Shown here: positions 18,037 to 27,449 of the stretch, piece after piece
How the letters are laid out: each line of letters begins with the position of its first letter
Numbering within the stretch: the stretch's first letter is position 1
From: Myxococcales bacterium
GTDB lineage: Bacteria; Myxococcota; UBA796; SXON01
Direction of reading: 5' to 3'
Length of the DNA: 64,000 nt
Assembly (NCBI GenBank): GCA_009692585.1
Contig: SHYX01000026.1
Coordinates: forward strand, 1 to 64,000
Made by a program: the position numbers and the translations under genes
Notes under the pieces: model-generated
The model's input: the letters and a program-made list of their open reading frames with translations, nothing else
Databases searched by the model: none
Told to the model about the DNA's origin: nothing

Positions 18037-19113
18037 ATGGACTTGGCTCTGCTCGCACGCCCCCGCAGCGCTGTCGCGCTCGACATTGGTTCCAGCCATG
18101 TCAAGATGCTCGAACTGGAAGCGGAGAAGACGGGTAAATACCGACTCAAACACTTCGGTGTCGCGCCCCTTCCGCCCGAGGCCGTCGTCGACGGCGCGTT
18201 CATGAACACCGGCGCCATCGTCTCCGCGATCCGCGAACTGCTCGCGCGCCACAAGGTCAAGACCCGCGATGCCTGCGTCGCGGTCTCCGGCAACTCCGTA
18301 ATCATCAAGCGGATTTCGTTGCCGCAGATGTCACGCGACGAGTTGGAGGAGTCGATCACGTGGGAGGCCGAGCAGTACATCCCGTTCGACGTCAACGACG
18401 TGAACCTCGACGTGCACATCCTCAGCCAACGCGCCGACGAGGCCGGGCACATGGACGTACTCCTCGTCGCCGCGCGCAAGGACCTCATCAACGAGTACAG
18501 CGCGCTGCTCATTGAGGCCGGGCTTCGTCCGGCGGTCATCGACGTCGCCGCATTCGCGCTTGAGAACATGTTCACGCTGAACTACGACGTCGGACCTGAG
18601 CCGGTGGCGTTGGTCAACGTGGGCGCGGCCACGGTGAACATCAACGTGCTGCGAGGCGGCAGCAGCGCGTTCACCCGCGATGTCGGTCTGGGTGGCCGGC
18701 TCTACACCGAAGAAATTCAGCGCACGCTGAACGTCAGCTTCGAAGAGGCCGAGGCGCTCAAGGTAGGCGGCAACGAGCGTGACCGCTCCGCGGTCGTTCC
18801 CGAAGAGGTGGAGCGGGTGTTGTCGAGCGTCTCCGACAATATCGCGACCGAAGTCCACCGTTCGCTGGACTTCTTTCTCTCGACGTCCGGGGGGGTCGGC
18901 CTCTCTGGCGTCTACCTTTCCGGCGGCGCCGCGGGCACGCCCGGCCTGGCCCACGCCATCGAGCGCGCCACCAACGCCACGGTGACCCTCGTCGATCCCT
19001 TCCGTCGCATCTCGGTGGATGAACGGGCCTTCAACCCTCGCTTCCTCCAAGACGCAGCTGGCCAGGCCGCCATCGCGGTGGGCCTCGGCCTGCGCCGGGG
19101 GGACGACAAATGA
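18037..19113 (+). CDS. pilM: Type IV pilus assembly protein PilM
   Basis: A 358-residue actin-like ATPase of the type IV pilus inner-membrane platform. The phosphate-1 loop is ALDIGSSHVKMLEL. The conserved segment ITWEAEQYIPFDVNDV and the C-terminal YLSGGAAGTPGL (adenosine/phosphate-2 region) are present. PilM sits on the cytoplasmic face and binds the N-terminal tail of PilN. The following gene starts inside its stop codon (ATGA at 19110-19113), and pilN, pilO, pilP and pilQ follow in canonical order with 4-base overlaps throughout. First gene of the operon. Confidence 0.95.
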   Translation: MDLALLARPRSAVALDIGSSHVKMLELEAEKTGKYRLKHFGVAPLPPEAVVDGAFMNTGAIVSAIRELLARHKVKTRDACVAVSGNSVIIKRISLPQMSRDELEESITWEAEQYIPFDVNDVNLDVHILSQRADEAGHMDVLLVAARKDLINEYSALLIEAGLRPAVIDVAAFALENMFTLNYDVGPEPVALVNVGAATVNINVLRGGSSAFTRDVGLGGRLYTEEIQRTLNVSFEEAEALKVGGNERDRSAVVPEEVERVLSSVSDNIATEVHRSLDFFLSTSGGVGLSGVYLSGGAAGTPGLAHAIERATNATVTLVDPFRRISVDERAFNPRFLQDAAGQAAIAVGLGLRRGDDK

Positions 19114-19814
19114 TCAAAATAAACCTGCTTCCCATCCGGCAGACCCGGAAAGCGGAGGCCTTGCAGCGGGAGACGCTGCTCGCAGCGCTGTTGGGCGCGG
19201 TCGTGGCGGGTGGCTGCCTCTTCGTCTGGGCCGGGTTCACTATCCGCGACAGCGGCCTCGCCGCAGAAAACACTGCCCTCAACGCAGAGATCACCAGGCT
19301 CAAGAAAGAGGCCGATGACGTCGACAAGATGGAAGCCGCCAAGGCCGAGCTCGAACGGAAGCTGTCCGTGATCGCGACGCTGCGCGAGCGAAAGACGGGT
19401 CCCGCGCACATGTTGGATGAACTCGCGCTGGCCGCCCCTGAAAAACTGCAGATGCTCACGCTCGACGAGCATGCCGGGAACCTGGAGTTCGGCGGTCTGG
19501 CCGTGAGCAACGAGGTCATCAGCCAGTTCCTCCGGGCCCTCGAAGCGAGCGACTACTTCGAACAGGTCTACCTCCAGAACATCGAGGCCTTCGAGGCCAA
19601 GGACAAATCCAGTTCGGTGTTGCTGAAGGAGTTCTCCCTCACCTCGCGCCTCGTGGAGAGTGGCAAGGCGATCACCCCCGCCGTCGCGCCGGCCACACCG
19701 ACCGAGGCCGCGCCGGTTGCCCCCGTGACTGGCGCCCCCCCCGCTGGCGCACCTGCGGCGCCCGGCGCCACCGATGGTGCCACCGCGATTCCCGCGGCGG
19801 GAGCCACCCCATGA
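19110..19814 (+). CDS. pilN: Type IV pilus assembly protein PilN
   Basis: A 234-residue inner-membrane protein. The cytoplasmic start MIKINLLPIR is the conserved INLLP motif that docks on PilM. It is followed by one membrane segment (about 23-45) and a periplasmic coiled-coil plus ferredoxin-like domain. The last 50 residues are Ala/Pro/Thr-rich (VAPATPTEAAPVAPVTGAPP), longer than in most PilN proteins. It pairs with PilO in the alignment complex linking the motor to the secretin. Confidence 0.93.
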   Translation: MIKINLLPIRQTRKAEALQRETLLAALLGAVVAGGCLFVWAGFTIRDSGLAAENTALNAEITRLKKEADDVDKMEAAKAELERKLSVIATLRERKTGPAHMLDELALAAPEKLQMLTLDEHAGNLEFGGLAVSNEVISQFLRALEASDYFEQVYLQNIEAFEAKDKSSSVLLKEFSLTSRLVESGKAITPAVAPATPTEAAPVAPVTGAPPAGAPAAPGATDGATAIPAAGATP

Positions 19815-20443
19815 GCCAGTTCCTCGAACGCCTCGGCAAACTCCCGCGCTCCCAGCGCGTCATCGTGTACGGGCTCGGCTACCTGGCCCTGGTGATCGCG
19901 CTGTTCTTCGCGCTCATCGGCCCGACGCTGGAGTCGATCAACACTGGCACCCGGACCCGCGAGGAATTGACCAAGAAACGTGACGAGGTCCGCGCGCGGG
20001 CCGAGAACAAGGGCCAATTCGAAGCCCAACTCGAGCAACTGCAGGCCGACCTCAAGCAGGCGCTCAAAGAGCTCCCGAACGATCGCGAAATTCCCGGCCT
20101 CTTGAGCGAAATCGACGCGCTTGCGCGGAAGTCTGGCCTCGAAGTTCGAAAGTTCCAACCTCTCCCGGAAGCCAAGCACGAGTATTACGCCGACGTCCCC
20201 GTACAGGTGGCGATGGAGGGGAGCTACCACGAGGTGGCGATCTTCTTCGACCGGGTCGGCAAGATGGGGCGCATCGTGTCGGTGGAGGACATCGAGATGA
20301 GCAACCCCAAAGAAGCGGGAACTGAAACGTCCCTGACCATCGAGGGCAAGGTCGTGACCTACCGGTTCCTCACCGAAGCCGAAATTCAGAGCGCAACGCA
20401 GTCGAAGGACACCAAGAAGAAGAAGGGCGGGGGTGCTGAATGA
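19811..20443 (+). CDS. pilO: Type IV pilus assembly protein PilO
   Basis: A 210-residue bitopic protein: a short cytoplasmic start, a membrane segment at about 17-37 (YGLGYLALVIALFFALIG), a coiled-coil stretch rich in Gln/Glu/Leu, and the C-terminal ferredoxin-like fold (EVAIFFDRVGKMGRIVSVED). It heterodimerises with PilN and contacts PilP. The start overlaps the pilN stop as ATGA and the stop overlaps pilP the same way. The Lys-rich tail (KDTKKKKGGG) is unusual but harmless-looking. Confidence 0.93.
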   Translation: MSQFLERLGKLPRSQRVIVYGLGYLALVIALFFALIGPTLESINTGTRTREELTKKRDEVRARAENKGQFEAQLEQLQADLKQALKELPNDREIPGLLSEIDALARKSGLEVRKFQPLPEAKHEYYADVPVQVAMEGSYHEVAIFFDRVGKMGRIVSVEDIEMSNPKEAGTETSLTIEGKVVTYRFLTEAEIQSATQSKDTKKKKGGGAE

Positions 20444-20919
20444 GGACCGCCGCGCTGCTGATGGTCTTGGCGTGGGGGTGTGGCGAGTCGCTCGACGCGC
20501 CGACGGCAAAGCCGCCGACAAAGAAGTCCGCGCCGGCACCACGCATTGCCGCTGACGATGGCGCCGAGGAGTGGTTCTACAACCCGGCCGGAAAGCGGGA
20601 CCCCTTCAGCTCGTTCCTCGCAAAGCAGCGCGGCCCCGATGAGATTTCCCCCGACGCGCCCCCGCTTCAGCGCTGGGAAACCGACCGGTTCCTGCTCACC
20701 GGCGTGATCTGGAACATCGACGCTCCGCGCGCCCTGGTGATCGACCCTGAGGGGATCGGTCACGTCGTTCGCCACGGCACCTACGTCGGCCGCAACTGGG
20801 GCAAGGTCACCGCGATCTCGGAGGATGGAATCGTCGTCACCGAGGAATACCGGATGCTCGACGGCGAACTTGTCGTAAACCCTGTCACCGTCCGCTTTGG
20901 CGGCGCGGTGAAAAAGTGA
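20440..20919 (+). CDS. pilP: Type IV pilus lipoprotein PilP
   Basis: A 159-residue lipoprotein with lipobox LAWGC near residue 14. A Pro/Lys-rich linker is followed by the PilP beta domain: YNPAGKRDPFSSF is the characteristic region, then GVIWNIDAPRALVIDP and IVVTEEYRMLDGEL. PilP tethers the PilNO alignment complex to the PilQ secretin in the periplasm. The next gene starts with a GTG overlapping the stop. Confidence 0.92.
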   Translation: MRTAALLMVLAWGCGESLDAPTAKPPTKKSAPAPRIAADDGAEEWFYNPAGKRDPFSSFLAKQRGPDEISPDAPPLQRWETDRFLLTGVIWNIDAPRALVIDPEGIGHVVRHGTYVGRNWGKVTAISEDGIVVTEEYRMLDGELVVNPVTVRFGGAVKK

Positions 20920-23195
20920 AGACCAAACTCAACGGAGTGATGATGCGGCCACGCGTGCTGTTCGGCGTGCTGTGCTTTGTGGCCCTGGCGGGCACTCCCG
21001 CCTTCGCGGCTACGCCGACGACCGTCGGCAGTGCCTCGGTGACCGGAGGAGCGGAGCGAACGGAAGTTCGCATCCCACTCAGCGGCGAGAATCCCGCCTA
21101 CAGCGCCTTCAAGGCGACGAGTCCGGACCGGCTGGTGATCGACTTCCCCGCCAGCACGCTTGCCGAAGGGGCGGCGGTGTCGGGGTCCGGGATGGTGAGT
21201 CGAGGCGAGCTCTCGACCTTCAACGACGGCTCTGACGTCGTTCGACTCACGCTGTTCCTCACCGGACCGTTCACGCACGAACTCCGGCAGGATGGGGCCG
21301 ATCTCGTGGTCTCCCTGATCCCCGGCGCCGAGGCTGATCCCCTCGCCAGCGCACTCGGGAGTGGCCGTCTGAGCGGTCCCGCAGCGGCCATCGACGGCGC
21401 CGCCCTGACGACGCTGGACTTCGCGTTCGATGAGACGCTCAGCCGGGTGGTCATGGGGTTGCAGTCGGTGGAGCCCGCGGTTTCACAGCCAAGCTCCCGG
21501 CTCATCGTGGTCGACCTGCCCGGCGCAAAGATGCCGGACTCGTTGGCGCGAGAGATCGACAGCAGTCGCTTCTACAGCCCGATCAGCGCAGTGCACGCCC
21601 GGCCCACACGAGGAGGGACGCGAGTCGAAATCACCCTGCGGGAAACCGTCGAGTACCAGGTCAAACGCGATGGCGCGCTGTACATCGTCGAGGTCACCAA
21701 CCCCGACAGCATGATGCGCGCGCGTAGCGAGCAGGTTCAGAAAAGCGCCGAGGCCGCACCCTCGGGCCCCGGCACCAACGAATCGGCACCCCTCGGCAAC
21801 GCCTCGGGCACCGAAGTCCTCATCGGGGCCACCGGACGAACCGAAGACCCGCAAGCCCAGTTCGGGGCAGGTTCCGGCTCCGCCGACGCCAACTCACTGT
21901 CCTTCGCGGACGACGCGCCCGGCGCTGCGTCGGCGCGGTATCGCGGCCGGCGCATGAGCATCGACCTTCAGGATGCCGATATCCACACGGTGTTCCGCTT
22001 CATCGCCGACACCGCCGACCTGAACATCGTGTCCAGTGACGACGTGAAGGGCACCGTCACCGTCCGCCTCAAGGACGTGCCGTGGGACCAGGCGCTCGCG
22101 TCGATCCTCCAGTCGAAAGGCCTTGCTGCGCAGCGCTTCGGAAACATCATCCGCGTGGCGACGATCGAGACCATCAGGACCGAGCAGCAGGCAGCGCTCG
22201 AGAAGAAGAAGTCTGAGGACTTGCTGCAGCCGCTCGAGATCTACGTGGCGCCGCTGAACTACGCCAACGCCAAGGAGGTCTCCGATCAGCTCAAGGAGCT
22301 GCTCAGCGAACGCGGCACCATCCAGATCGACGAACGCTCAAACCAGCTCATCATCAAGGACGTACGCGAGAGCATCGCGATGATGCGCGAGTTGCTCAAG
22401 CGTGTGGACCGCGCCAATCGTGCCGTTTCCATCGAAGCTCGCTTCGTGGAGGCGACCAGCAGCAAGGTCCACCAGCTGGGGATCCAGTGGGGAAGCAACG
22501 TCGATGCGTCCGGCGCCACCGGCTACCAGACCGGGGCGTTCTTCCCCAACGCGATCGGCGTCTCCGGCGGGCTCACCCGCGCCGGCGCCTCCCAGTTCTA
22601 CTCCCCCGGCAACGACAGCCTCCTGGTGGACCTCGGCACCACCGGCGGGTCCTCGGGCGCGCTCGCGTTCTCCCTGGGGAGCATTCCCGGGCTCATCGAC
22701 CTCGATGCTCGCCTGAGCGCGCTCGAGACCGAGGGCTGGGGTCGCGTGGTGTCGAGTCCTCGCGTCAACGTCATGGACAACGCCACGGCCTCGGTCAAGC
22801 AGGGCGAGGCCATCCCGTTCGAGACGGTGAGCAACGGCGGCACGCAGGTCCAACTGGTGGACGCAGTGCTGGAATTCAACATCACTCCCCACATCACCAC
22901 CGACGGCAACGTGGCGATGGAAGTGAAGATCAAGAACAACCGCGCCGACTTCAGCCGCACGGTGCAGGGTCGCCCGGCGATCGCGAAGAAGGAACTCGAG
23001 ACGCGGGTGCTCGTCGCGGACGGCGACACCGCCGTGCTTGGTGGCGTCTACGCGACGGAAGAGTCGTGGAGTCAGGAGCGCGTGCCGGGCCTCGGCTCGA
23101 TTCCGTTGATCGGCTACCTGTTCAAGAACTCCGCGACGCAGCGCAAGCAGAACGAGATGCTGGTCTTCATCACGCCGCGGATCGTGAGCGAGTAG
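20916..23195 (+). CDS. pilQ: Type IV pilus secretin PilQ
   Basis: A 759-residue outer-membrane secretin. It has a signal peptide (VLFGVLCFVALAGTPAFA), then two AMIN-like domains (about 35-135 and 165-260) that bind peptidoglycan. A linker leads to an STN/N0 domain (MSIDLQDADIHTVFRFIADT), a Secretin_N/N1 domain (VAPLNYANAKEVSDQLKELL), and the C-terminal secretin channel with VPGLGSIPLIGYLFKN and MLVFITPRIV. GTG at 20916 gives coupling to pilP; the ATG at 20940, preceded by CGGAG, is an equally good start. It forms the pore through which the pilus leaves the cell. Confidence 0.95.
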   Translation: MKTKLNGVMMRPRVLFGVLCFVALAGTPAFAATPTTVGSASVTGGAERTEVRIPLSGENPAYSAFKATSPDRLVIDFPASTLAEGAAVSGSGMVSRGELSTFNDGSDVVRLTLFLTGPFTHELRQDGADLVVSLIPGAEADPLASALGSGRLSGPAAAIDGAALTTLDFAFDETLSRVVMGLQSVEPAVSQPSSRLIVVDLPGAKMPDSLAREIDSSRFYSPISAVHARPTRGGTRVEITLRETVEYQVKRDGALYIVEVTNPDSMMRARSEQVQKSAEAAPSGPGTNESAPLGNASGTEVLIGATGRTEDPQAQFGAGSGSADANSLSFADDAPGAASARYRGRRMSIDLQDADIHTVFRFIADTADLNIVSSDDVKGTVTVRLKDVPWDQALASILQSKGLAAQRFGNIIRVATIETIRTEQQAALEKKKSEDLLQPLEIYVAPLNYANAKEVSDQLKELLSERGTIQIDERSNQLIIKDVRESIAMMRELLKRVDRANRAVSIEARFVEATSSKVHQLGIQWGSNVDASGATGYQTGAFFPNAIGVSGGLTRAGASQFYSPGNDSLLVDLGTTGGSSGALAFSLGSIPGLIDLDARLSALETEGWGRVVSSPRVNVMDNATASVKQGEAIPFETVSNGGTQVQLVDAVLEFNITPHITTDGNVAMEVKIKNNRADFSRTVQGRPAIAKKELETRVLVADGDTAVLGGVYATEESWSQERVPGLGSIPLIGYLFKNSATQRKQNEMLVFITPRIVSE

Positions 23196-23198
23196 TCG

Positions 23199-23651
23199 GT
23201 GAGGGTCGCCCTGGGCGGCCCGATGGGCGTCGGAAAGAGCTCAGTTGCCCGCGGACTGGCGCTTCGACTCGGCGCCGCGCTCCACGATCTCGACACCGAG
23301 ATCGGCGACATCCCGGCCCTGTTTGCGGCAGGCGGAGAACCGGCGTTCCGCCGGGCTGAGCACGTCACGCTTCGGAAGCTCGCCGACGCCGACGGGGTCC
23401 TCGCCTTGGGCGGCGGGACCCTGGAGGACGCCGACAACCGTGCCCTGTTGTGCGAGTGGACAGTCCTGGTGCTGATGGCGTCGCCGGCGATGCTTGAGTC
23501 GCGACTTACTACCGCAGGGAGACCGCTGGCCGGCCGCTGGCGGGAGCTGCTCGAGGCGCGGCGCGAGACCTGGGCCCGCTACGGGCCCCCAATCTGGACC
23601 GACGCCCTCACCATCCCCGGCGTCGTGGACGCCGTCCGCGCCCGATGCTGA
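23199..23651 (+). CDS. aroK: Shikimate kinase
   Basis: A 150-residue P-loop kinase of the shikimate pathway that phosphorylates shikimate to shikimate-3-phosphate. Walker A is GPMGVGKSS at 7-15; DLDTEIG gives the shikimate/Mg-binding Asp; GGGTL is the shikimate Gly motif; the lid region has GRPLAGRW. It is slightly shorter than E. coli AroK (about 173). GTG start 3 bases after the pilQ stop, so expression is probably tied to the pil operon. The aroB start overlaps its end. Confidence 0.88.
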   Translation: MRVALGGPMGVGKSSVARGLALRLGAALHDLDTEIGDIPALFAAGGEPAFRRAEHVTLRKLADADGVLALGGGTLEDADNRALLCEWTVLVLMASPAMLESRLTTAGRPLAGRWRELLEARRETWARYGPPIWTDALTIPGVVDAVRARC

Positions 23652-24721
23652 TTCACAGCACCCCGCTGACACTCGGGTACACCGTGGAGATAGCCTCAGA
23701 CTTCAGCGGACTGGCCGCCGCGCTCGACGCGCTCGGCCTGAAACGGGCCGTCATCGTGACCAACCCGACGGTGCGCACCCTGCACGGCGCGGCCCTCGCC
23801 GAAGAGCTGCTCACCCTGGCACCCGCGTGGATCGAACTTCCCGACGGCGAGGTCCACAAGAACCTCGACAGCTGGCGGGTGCTGGTCTCGGAGCTGCTCG
23901 CGCGCCGCGTCGACCGCCAGACCGCGGTCATCGCGTTCGGCGGCGGAGTCATCGGCGATCTCGCGGGCTTCGCGGCGGCCACGGTGCTTCGCGGGCTCCC
24001 TCTGGTGCAGGTTCCCACCACGCTGCTCGCGGCGGTGGATGCGTCGGTTGGGGGAAAGACTGGCGTGAACACCACCGAAGGGAAAAACCTGGTCGGTGCG
24101 TTCCACCAGCCGAAGCTCGTCTGGACCGCGCTGCACACCCTCCGCACCCTGCCCCAGCGCGAGACCCGGTGCGGGTTGGGGGAGCTCCTCAAGCACGCGG
24201 CGCTCGACGGGCCGGGCGCTCTGGCGCTCGTTCCGGCGGGTGCGGCGGCGCTCGCAGGCGACGACGACCGGGGTGCAGCGGAGGTCGTGGCCCGCTCGGT
24301 GGCAGTCAAGGCGCGCATCGTCGAGCGCGACCCCTTCGAGGTTGGGGACCGCGCACTCTTGAACCTCGGTCACACCCTCGGACACGCGATCGAGGTCGCC
24401 GGCGGCTACGGCGCGATCTCCCACGGCGAGGCCGTCTGCATCGGCATGATCGCGGCGGCCCGCCTGGGCGGGGAGCTCGCGGGGACCACGTCCGCGTTCG
24501 TGCGCGAGCTCGAGTGCACCGCCGCCGCCTTGGGACTCGCGACGCAGCTGCCCCCGGGCCTCCGCGCCGCCGAGCTCGTGCGGGCAATGGGATTCGACAA
24601 GAAGCGCGAGCGTGGTATGGTCAGGCTGGTGATCCCTGTGGCCGCTGGAGATGTACGCTTGATGGTCGTGTCAGACTCCGCCTTGATCCGCCTGGCGGAG
24701 CTGGGGCGGGTGAGCTCGTGA
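23645..24721 (+). CDS. aroB: 3-dehydroquinate synthase
   Basis: A 358-residue NAD-dependent AroB that converts DAHP to 3-dehydroquinate. Visible motifs: AFGGGVIGDLAGFAA, the substrate loop PTTLLAAVDASVGGKTGVN, GELLKHAAL, and the metal-binding LNLGHTLGHAIE followed by HGEAVCIGM. Length is normal. The ATG at 23645 lies inside aroK, seven bases before its end. Order pilQ-aroK-aroB is a recurring arrangement in proteobacteria. Confidence 0.95.
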   Translation: MLIHSTPLTLGYTVEIASDFSGLAAALDALGLKRAVIVTNPTVRTLHGAALAEELLTLAPAWIELPDGEVHKNLDSWRVLVSELLARRVDRQTAVIAFGGGVIGDLAGFAAATVLRGLPLVQVPTTLLAAVDASVGGKTGVNTTEGKNLVGAFHQPKLVWTALHTLRTLPQRETRCGLGELLKHAALDGPGALALVPAGAAALAGDDDRGAAEVVARSVAVKARIVERDPFEVGDRALLNLGHTLGHAIEVAGGYGAISHGEAVCIGMIAAARLGGELAGTTSAFVRELECTAAALGLATQLPPGLRAAELVRAMGFDKKRERGMVRLVIPVAAGDVRLMVVSDSALIRLAELGRVSS

Positions 24722-25197
24722 CCGCCCTACTGTTCGCAGCGTGTGCGGCGCCCGACGCGGAGCCGGGCTCCGTCGTCCTGCCTCCTCCGGATGCCGCCGA
24801 ACCGTGGGACGAGGCCTATACCGACGATGACGACATCGGTGGTCGCTTTCCGATGGAGGCGGTGGTTATCGGTCCCGACGGGGCCCCGGCGGTGGGGGTT
24901 CGTGTCAGCGTCCTGAGCGGGTGGGACGGCGCCTCGGTGCGCCTGCCGGGGAGTACGGCCGTTACCACGGTGCTCGACGTGCGGACGAACGAGGTGATCG
25001 ACCTCGGCCCTTGCGGCGGCGGCGCCACCGACTGCACGTGGCTCGAACTGGTTTCATCCGGCGCCGGCCGGATCAGCTTCGACGTCTTCGTCGACGTGGC
25101 GCCGAATTCTGGAGGCAGCGTGCCCGTCTTCATCTCCGCCGGCGGCGACGTGGCCAGCGTGGAGATCGAATTCGTCGACGCGCTTGTGGTACACTAA
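24718..25197 (+). CDS. Small predicted lipoprotein, unknown function
   Basis: A 159-residue protein starting with GTG overlapping the aroB stop. The very short leader MTALLFAACAAP has a plausible lipobox (FAAC). The body has an acidic stretch (AYTDDDDIGGRF) and then an Ig- or Big-like beta pattern (MEAVVIGPDGAPAVGVRVSV). No family recognised. The downstream gene encodes another short envelope protein, and the two sit between aroB and aroQ, so they may be co-transcribed with shikimate genes without being functionally related. Confidence 0.6.
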   Translation: MTALLFAACAAPDAEPGSVVLPPPDAAEPWDEAYTDDDDIGGRFPMEAVVIGPDGAPAVGVRVSVLSGWDGASVRLPGSTAVTTVLDVRTNEVIDLGPCGGGATDCTWLELVSSGAGRISFDVFVDVAPNSGGSVPVFISAGGDVASVEIEFVDALVVH

Positions 25198-25215
25198 TCC
25201 GGTCGAGGTTCCGCG

Positions 25216-25821
25216 ATGGTCCTGCTGCTCGCCCATGCTGCCCTGCTCAATCTGAACGCGTGCTCGGAAGGACCGTTCGATCCTCCCTACGATGCCACCA
25301 TCGGGTCGTCAACCGAAGGGCTCACCGTCATCTACAACGCGGCGTTGGCCGACGAGGACGGGTACGGTCTCGTCTACCACAACCAGGCGATCGTCAAGCA
25401 CGAGGACGAGTACGGCCGAAACCTGCCGCTCGAAAACATCGTCGTCGAGATCTACAGCTACTGGTCGGGGACCTACCTCCTGCCTCAAAAAGCCGTCACC
25501 AAGGTCGACGACTTCCTCACGGAGTGCACCGAGGGTAGCGGCGACGAGGAATTCCAGGCCCTTTGCGCCGTGTTCCTCAACGACCCGGACCACGAGTACT
25601 ACGAGCTGACGGGCAAGTACCTGCTCGCGGCGGATACGGGGGACCCGGCCACCTACCGCCCGAACTACCTGCGCGGCGTCACGGACACCCGGGGCATCGT
25701 CGACTTCTACCTTTTCCTGGACAGCACCCCGGGCGGCGGCACGGACTTCGGCATCGAGATGGGCACCTCCGTCGATCAGACCGTGCTCATCGTCAGCTCC
25801 GCCACCGTCGATGGGAAGTAG
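25216..25821 (+). CDS. Small predicted secreted or lipoprotein, unknown function
   Basis: A 201-residue protein with leader MVLLLAHAALLNLNACSEGP, where LNAC could be a lipobox. The body is acidic and Tyr-rich (VYHNQAIVKHEDEYGRNLPL; then VEIYSYWSGTYLLPQKAVT), suggesting an extracellular beta domain. It follows the preceding lipoprotein gene by 18 bases. No known family recognised. Confidence 0.62.
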   Translation: MVLLLAHAALLNLNACSEGPFDPPYDATIGSSTEGLTVIYNAALADEDGYGLVYHNQAIVKHEDEYGRNLPLENIVVEIYSYWSGTYLLPQKAVTKVDDFLTECTEGSGDEEFQALCAVFLNDPDHEYYELTGKYLLAADTGDPATYRPNYLRGVTDTRGIVDFYLFLDSTPGGGTDFGIEMGTSVDQTVLIVSSATVDGK

Positions 25822-25862
25822 TCACGAACTCCGAGGCTGAGATCGCTCAGCTGCGGAAGCGC

Positions 25863-26555
25863 TTGCGCCACGACGCGCGCTCGTTGGCGTTTGTCCCGCT
25901 CGCCGAGCTGTTGCGTCGGGAGGGACAGCGCGGCGAGGCCCTGTCGGTGATTCGTTCCGGTCTCCGACACCACCCCGAGCACAGTCCGGCGCGGGTGGTA
26001 CTGGCCCGGATTCACCTCGAATCCGGCAGCCGCGCCCTGGCCATGGGCGTACTGGAGGAGGTGGTCCAGACCGACCCGGAGAACGTCGCCGCCGGGGCGA
26101 TGTTGGCGGGGCTCCTCGTCGAGGACGGGCGGTTTCGTGAGGCCGAGTCGATCCTGGAGCGGCTCCGCTTGAACGCGCCCGCCGACCCGGTCGTGCAGGC
26201 GCTCCTGTCGCGCGCGCGACCGCCGAGCAAAACCCTCCACGGAGAGCGTGGCGACCCGTTCGACACCGAGGCCTGGGCCGATGGCTTGGCCGCCCGGGGT
26301 GACTACCCGCGCGCGACCCGCGCCTGGCAGCGGATCTTCGGGGCCAATCCCCGCGACACCCGCGCGCGAGGACGGGTGGTGGATCTCAGCAGGGCCCTGG
26401 ATGGCCACGGCAGCAACGCCGGAACCCGCGCGCAGAGTCGGGCTCGCTACCGAGTACCCGGCTATGGCGACGCCGTCCGGGCGCTGCTCGAGGATCACGA
26501 GGGCCCCGCCCCCACCAACGCGCCCGCGTGGGCACGGCCCTACTGGAGCGACTGA
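25863..26555 (+). CDS. TPR-repeat protein; start codon uncertain
   Basis: About 230 residues from a TTG at 25863. The opening [20 protein letters not shown] followed by [20 protein letters not shown] is a helical TPR pattern continued for about 110 residues; the tail is charged. The frame continues upstream to 25563 with no ATG or GTG. The plausible native N-terminus (TNSEAEIAQLRKR) would need a non-standard start near 25821-25851 (for example CTG at 25851), just after the previous stop. Its own stop overlaps the aroQ ATG (TGATG). Role unknown; TPR proteins mediate protein contacts. Confidence 0.65.
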   Translation: MRHDARSLAFVPLAELLRREGQRGEALSVIRSGLRHHPEHSPARVVLARIHLESGSRALAMGVLEEVVQTDPENVAAGAMLAGLLVEDGRFREAESILERLRLNAPADPVVQALLSRARPPSKTLHGERGDPFDTEAWADGLAARGDYPRATRAWQRIFGANPRDTRARGRVVDLSRALDGHGSNAGTRAQSRARYRVPGYGDAVRALLEDHEGPAPTNAPAWARPYWSD

Positions 26556-26977
26556 TGCGTGTGCTGGTACTCCATGGTCCGAACCTGAACCTGCTCGGGG
26601 AGAGGGAACCCGAGACCTATGGACGGTCCACGCTCGCGGACATCGATGCCCTCCTTCTGCGGGTCGCGGCCGAGTTCGGAGCGACCGTCGAATGCGTCCA
26701 GAGCAACCACGAGGGCGCGCTGGTCGACCGCATCCAGGCGGCCCGAGGTCAAGTCGACGCGATCCTCATCAATCCTGGGGGGCTCACCCACACCTCAGTC
26801 GTGCTGCGCGACGCGCTCCTCGCGGTGGGGCTCCCCTTTGTCGAGGTACACCTCAGCAACATCAACGCGCGCGAGCCGTTCCGCCGCCGGTCCTACCTGT
26901 CGGACGTCGCGCGCGGCGTCGTGAGCGGCTTCGGCCCCGCGTCATACGAGTTGGGCCTGCGCGGGCTACTCGGTTAG
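26555..26977 (+). CDS. aroQ: 3-dehydroquinate dehydratase, type II
   Basis: A 140-residue type II dehydroquinase, the dodecameric enzyme that turns 3-dehydroquinate into 3-dehydroshikimate. [20 protein letters not shown] carries the catalytic Tyr22 on the flexible lid; [10 protein letters not shown] and [11 protein letters not shown] (His99) complete the active site; [17 protein letters not shown] is the conserved C-terminal region. The start [10 protein letters not shown] was chosen over an upstream in-frame ATG because it matches the family and overlaps the TPR stop. Third shikimate gene in this stretch. Confidence 0.95.
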   Translation: MRVLVLHGPNLNLLGEREPETYGRSTLADIDALLLRVAAEFGATVECVQSNHEGALVDRIQAARGQVDAILINPGGLTHTSVVLRDALLAVGLPFVEVHLSNINAREPFRRRSYLSDVARGVVSGFGPASYELGLRGLLG

Positions 26978-27000
26978 GCTCCGGCCGCCGCGGAGACCGG

Positions 27001-27444
27001 ATGGATCATAAGGGAGTGCGTGACATGGTACGCCTGATGAAAACTCAGGGAGTTGCCGAGTTCACCTGGAAACAAGAGGGCGTCGAGCTGGCGGTGAAGT
27101 TCGGCGGCTACGCCCAACCCATGGCCGGGGCGCCCCCTGTGGCCCCCGCGCCGGCCGCAGTCTCCCTGCCGGCCACGCCGACCGCGCGCAGCGGCACGGT
27201 CGACCAGAAGGTGGTACGAGCGCCGATCGTCGGCACCTTCTACCGCGCGCCTTCCCCCGACGTGCCGGCCTATGCGAGCGTCGGCGACAAGGTGCGCAAG
27301 GGTCAGGTGGTCTGCATCATCGAGGCGATGAAGCTGATGAACCAGGTCGAGTCCGACGTGGACGGCGTCGTCGTCGAGATCCTCGTGGACAATGGACAAC
27401 CGGTGCAGTTCGGTCAGGAACTGTTCCGACTGTCCCCCGGGTAA
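27001..27444 (+). CDS. accB: Biotin carboxyl carrier protein of acetyl-CoA carboxylase
   Basis: A 147-residue BCCP. The N-terminal helix region is followed by an Ala/Pro-rich linker (about 45-65). The C-terminal biotinyl domain (about 70-147) has APIVGTFYRAPSPDVPAYAS and the biotinylation motif EAMKLMN with Lys111. It carries CO2 between biotin carboxylase and carboxyltransferase in fatty-acid synthesis. The gene for its partner accC follows after 5 bases. It follows aroQ, the common aroQ-accB-accC order. Confidence 0.95.
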   Translation: MDHKGVRDMVRLMKTQGVAEFTWKQEGVELAVKFGGYAQPMAGAPPVAPAPAAVSLPATPTARSGTVDQKVVRAPIVGTFYRAPSPDVPAYASVGDKVRKGQVVCIIEAMKLMNQVESDVDGVVVEILVDNGQPVQFGQELFRLSPG

Positions 27445-27449
27445 TTCGC

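Noticed and set aside
17961..18575. Upstream extension of the membrane/TPR protein over pilM
   Set aside because: It is antisense to a clear pilM gene, Ser/Arg-rich and without family resemblance.
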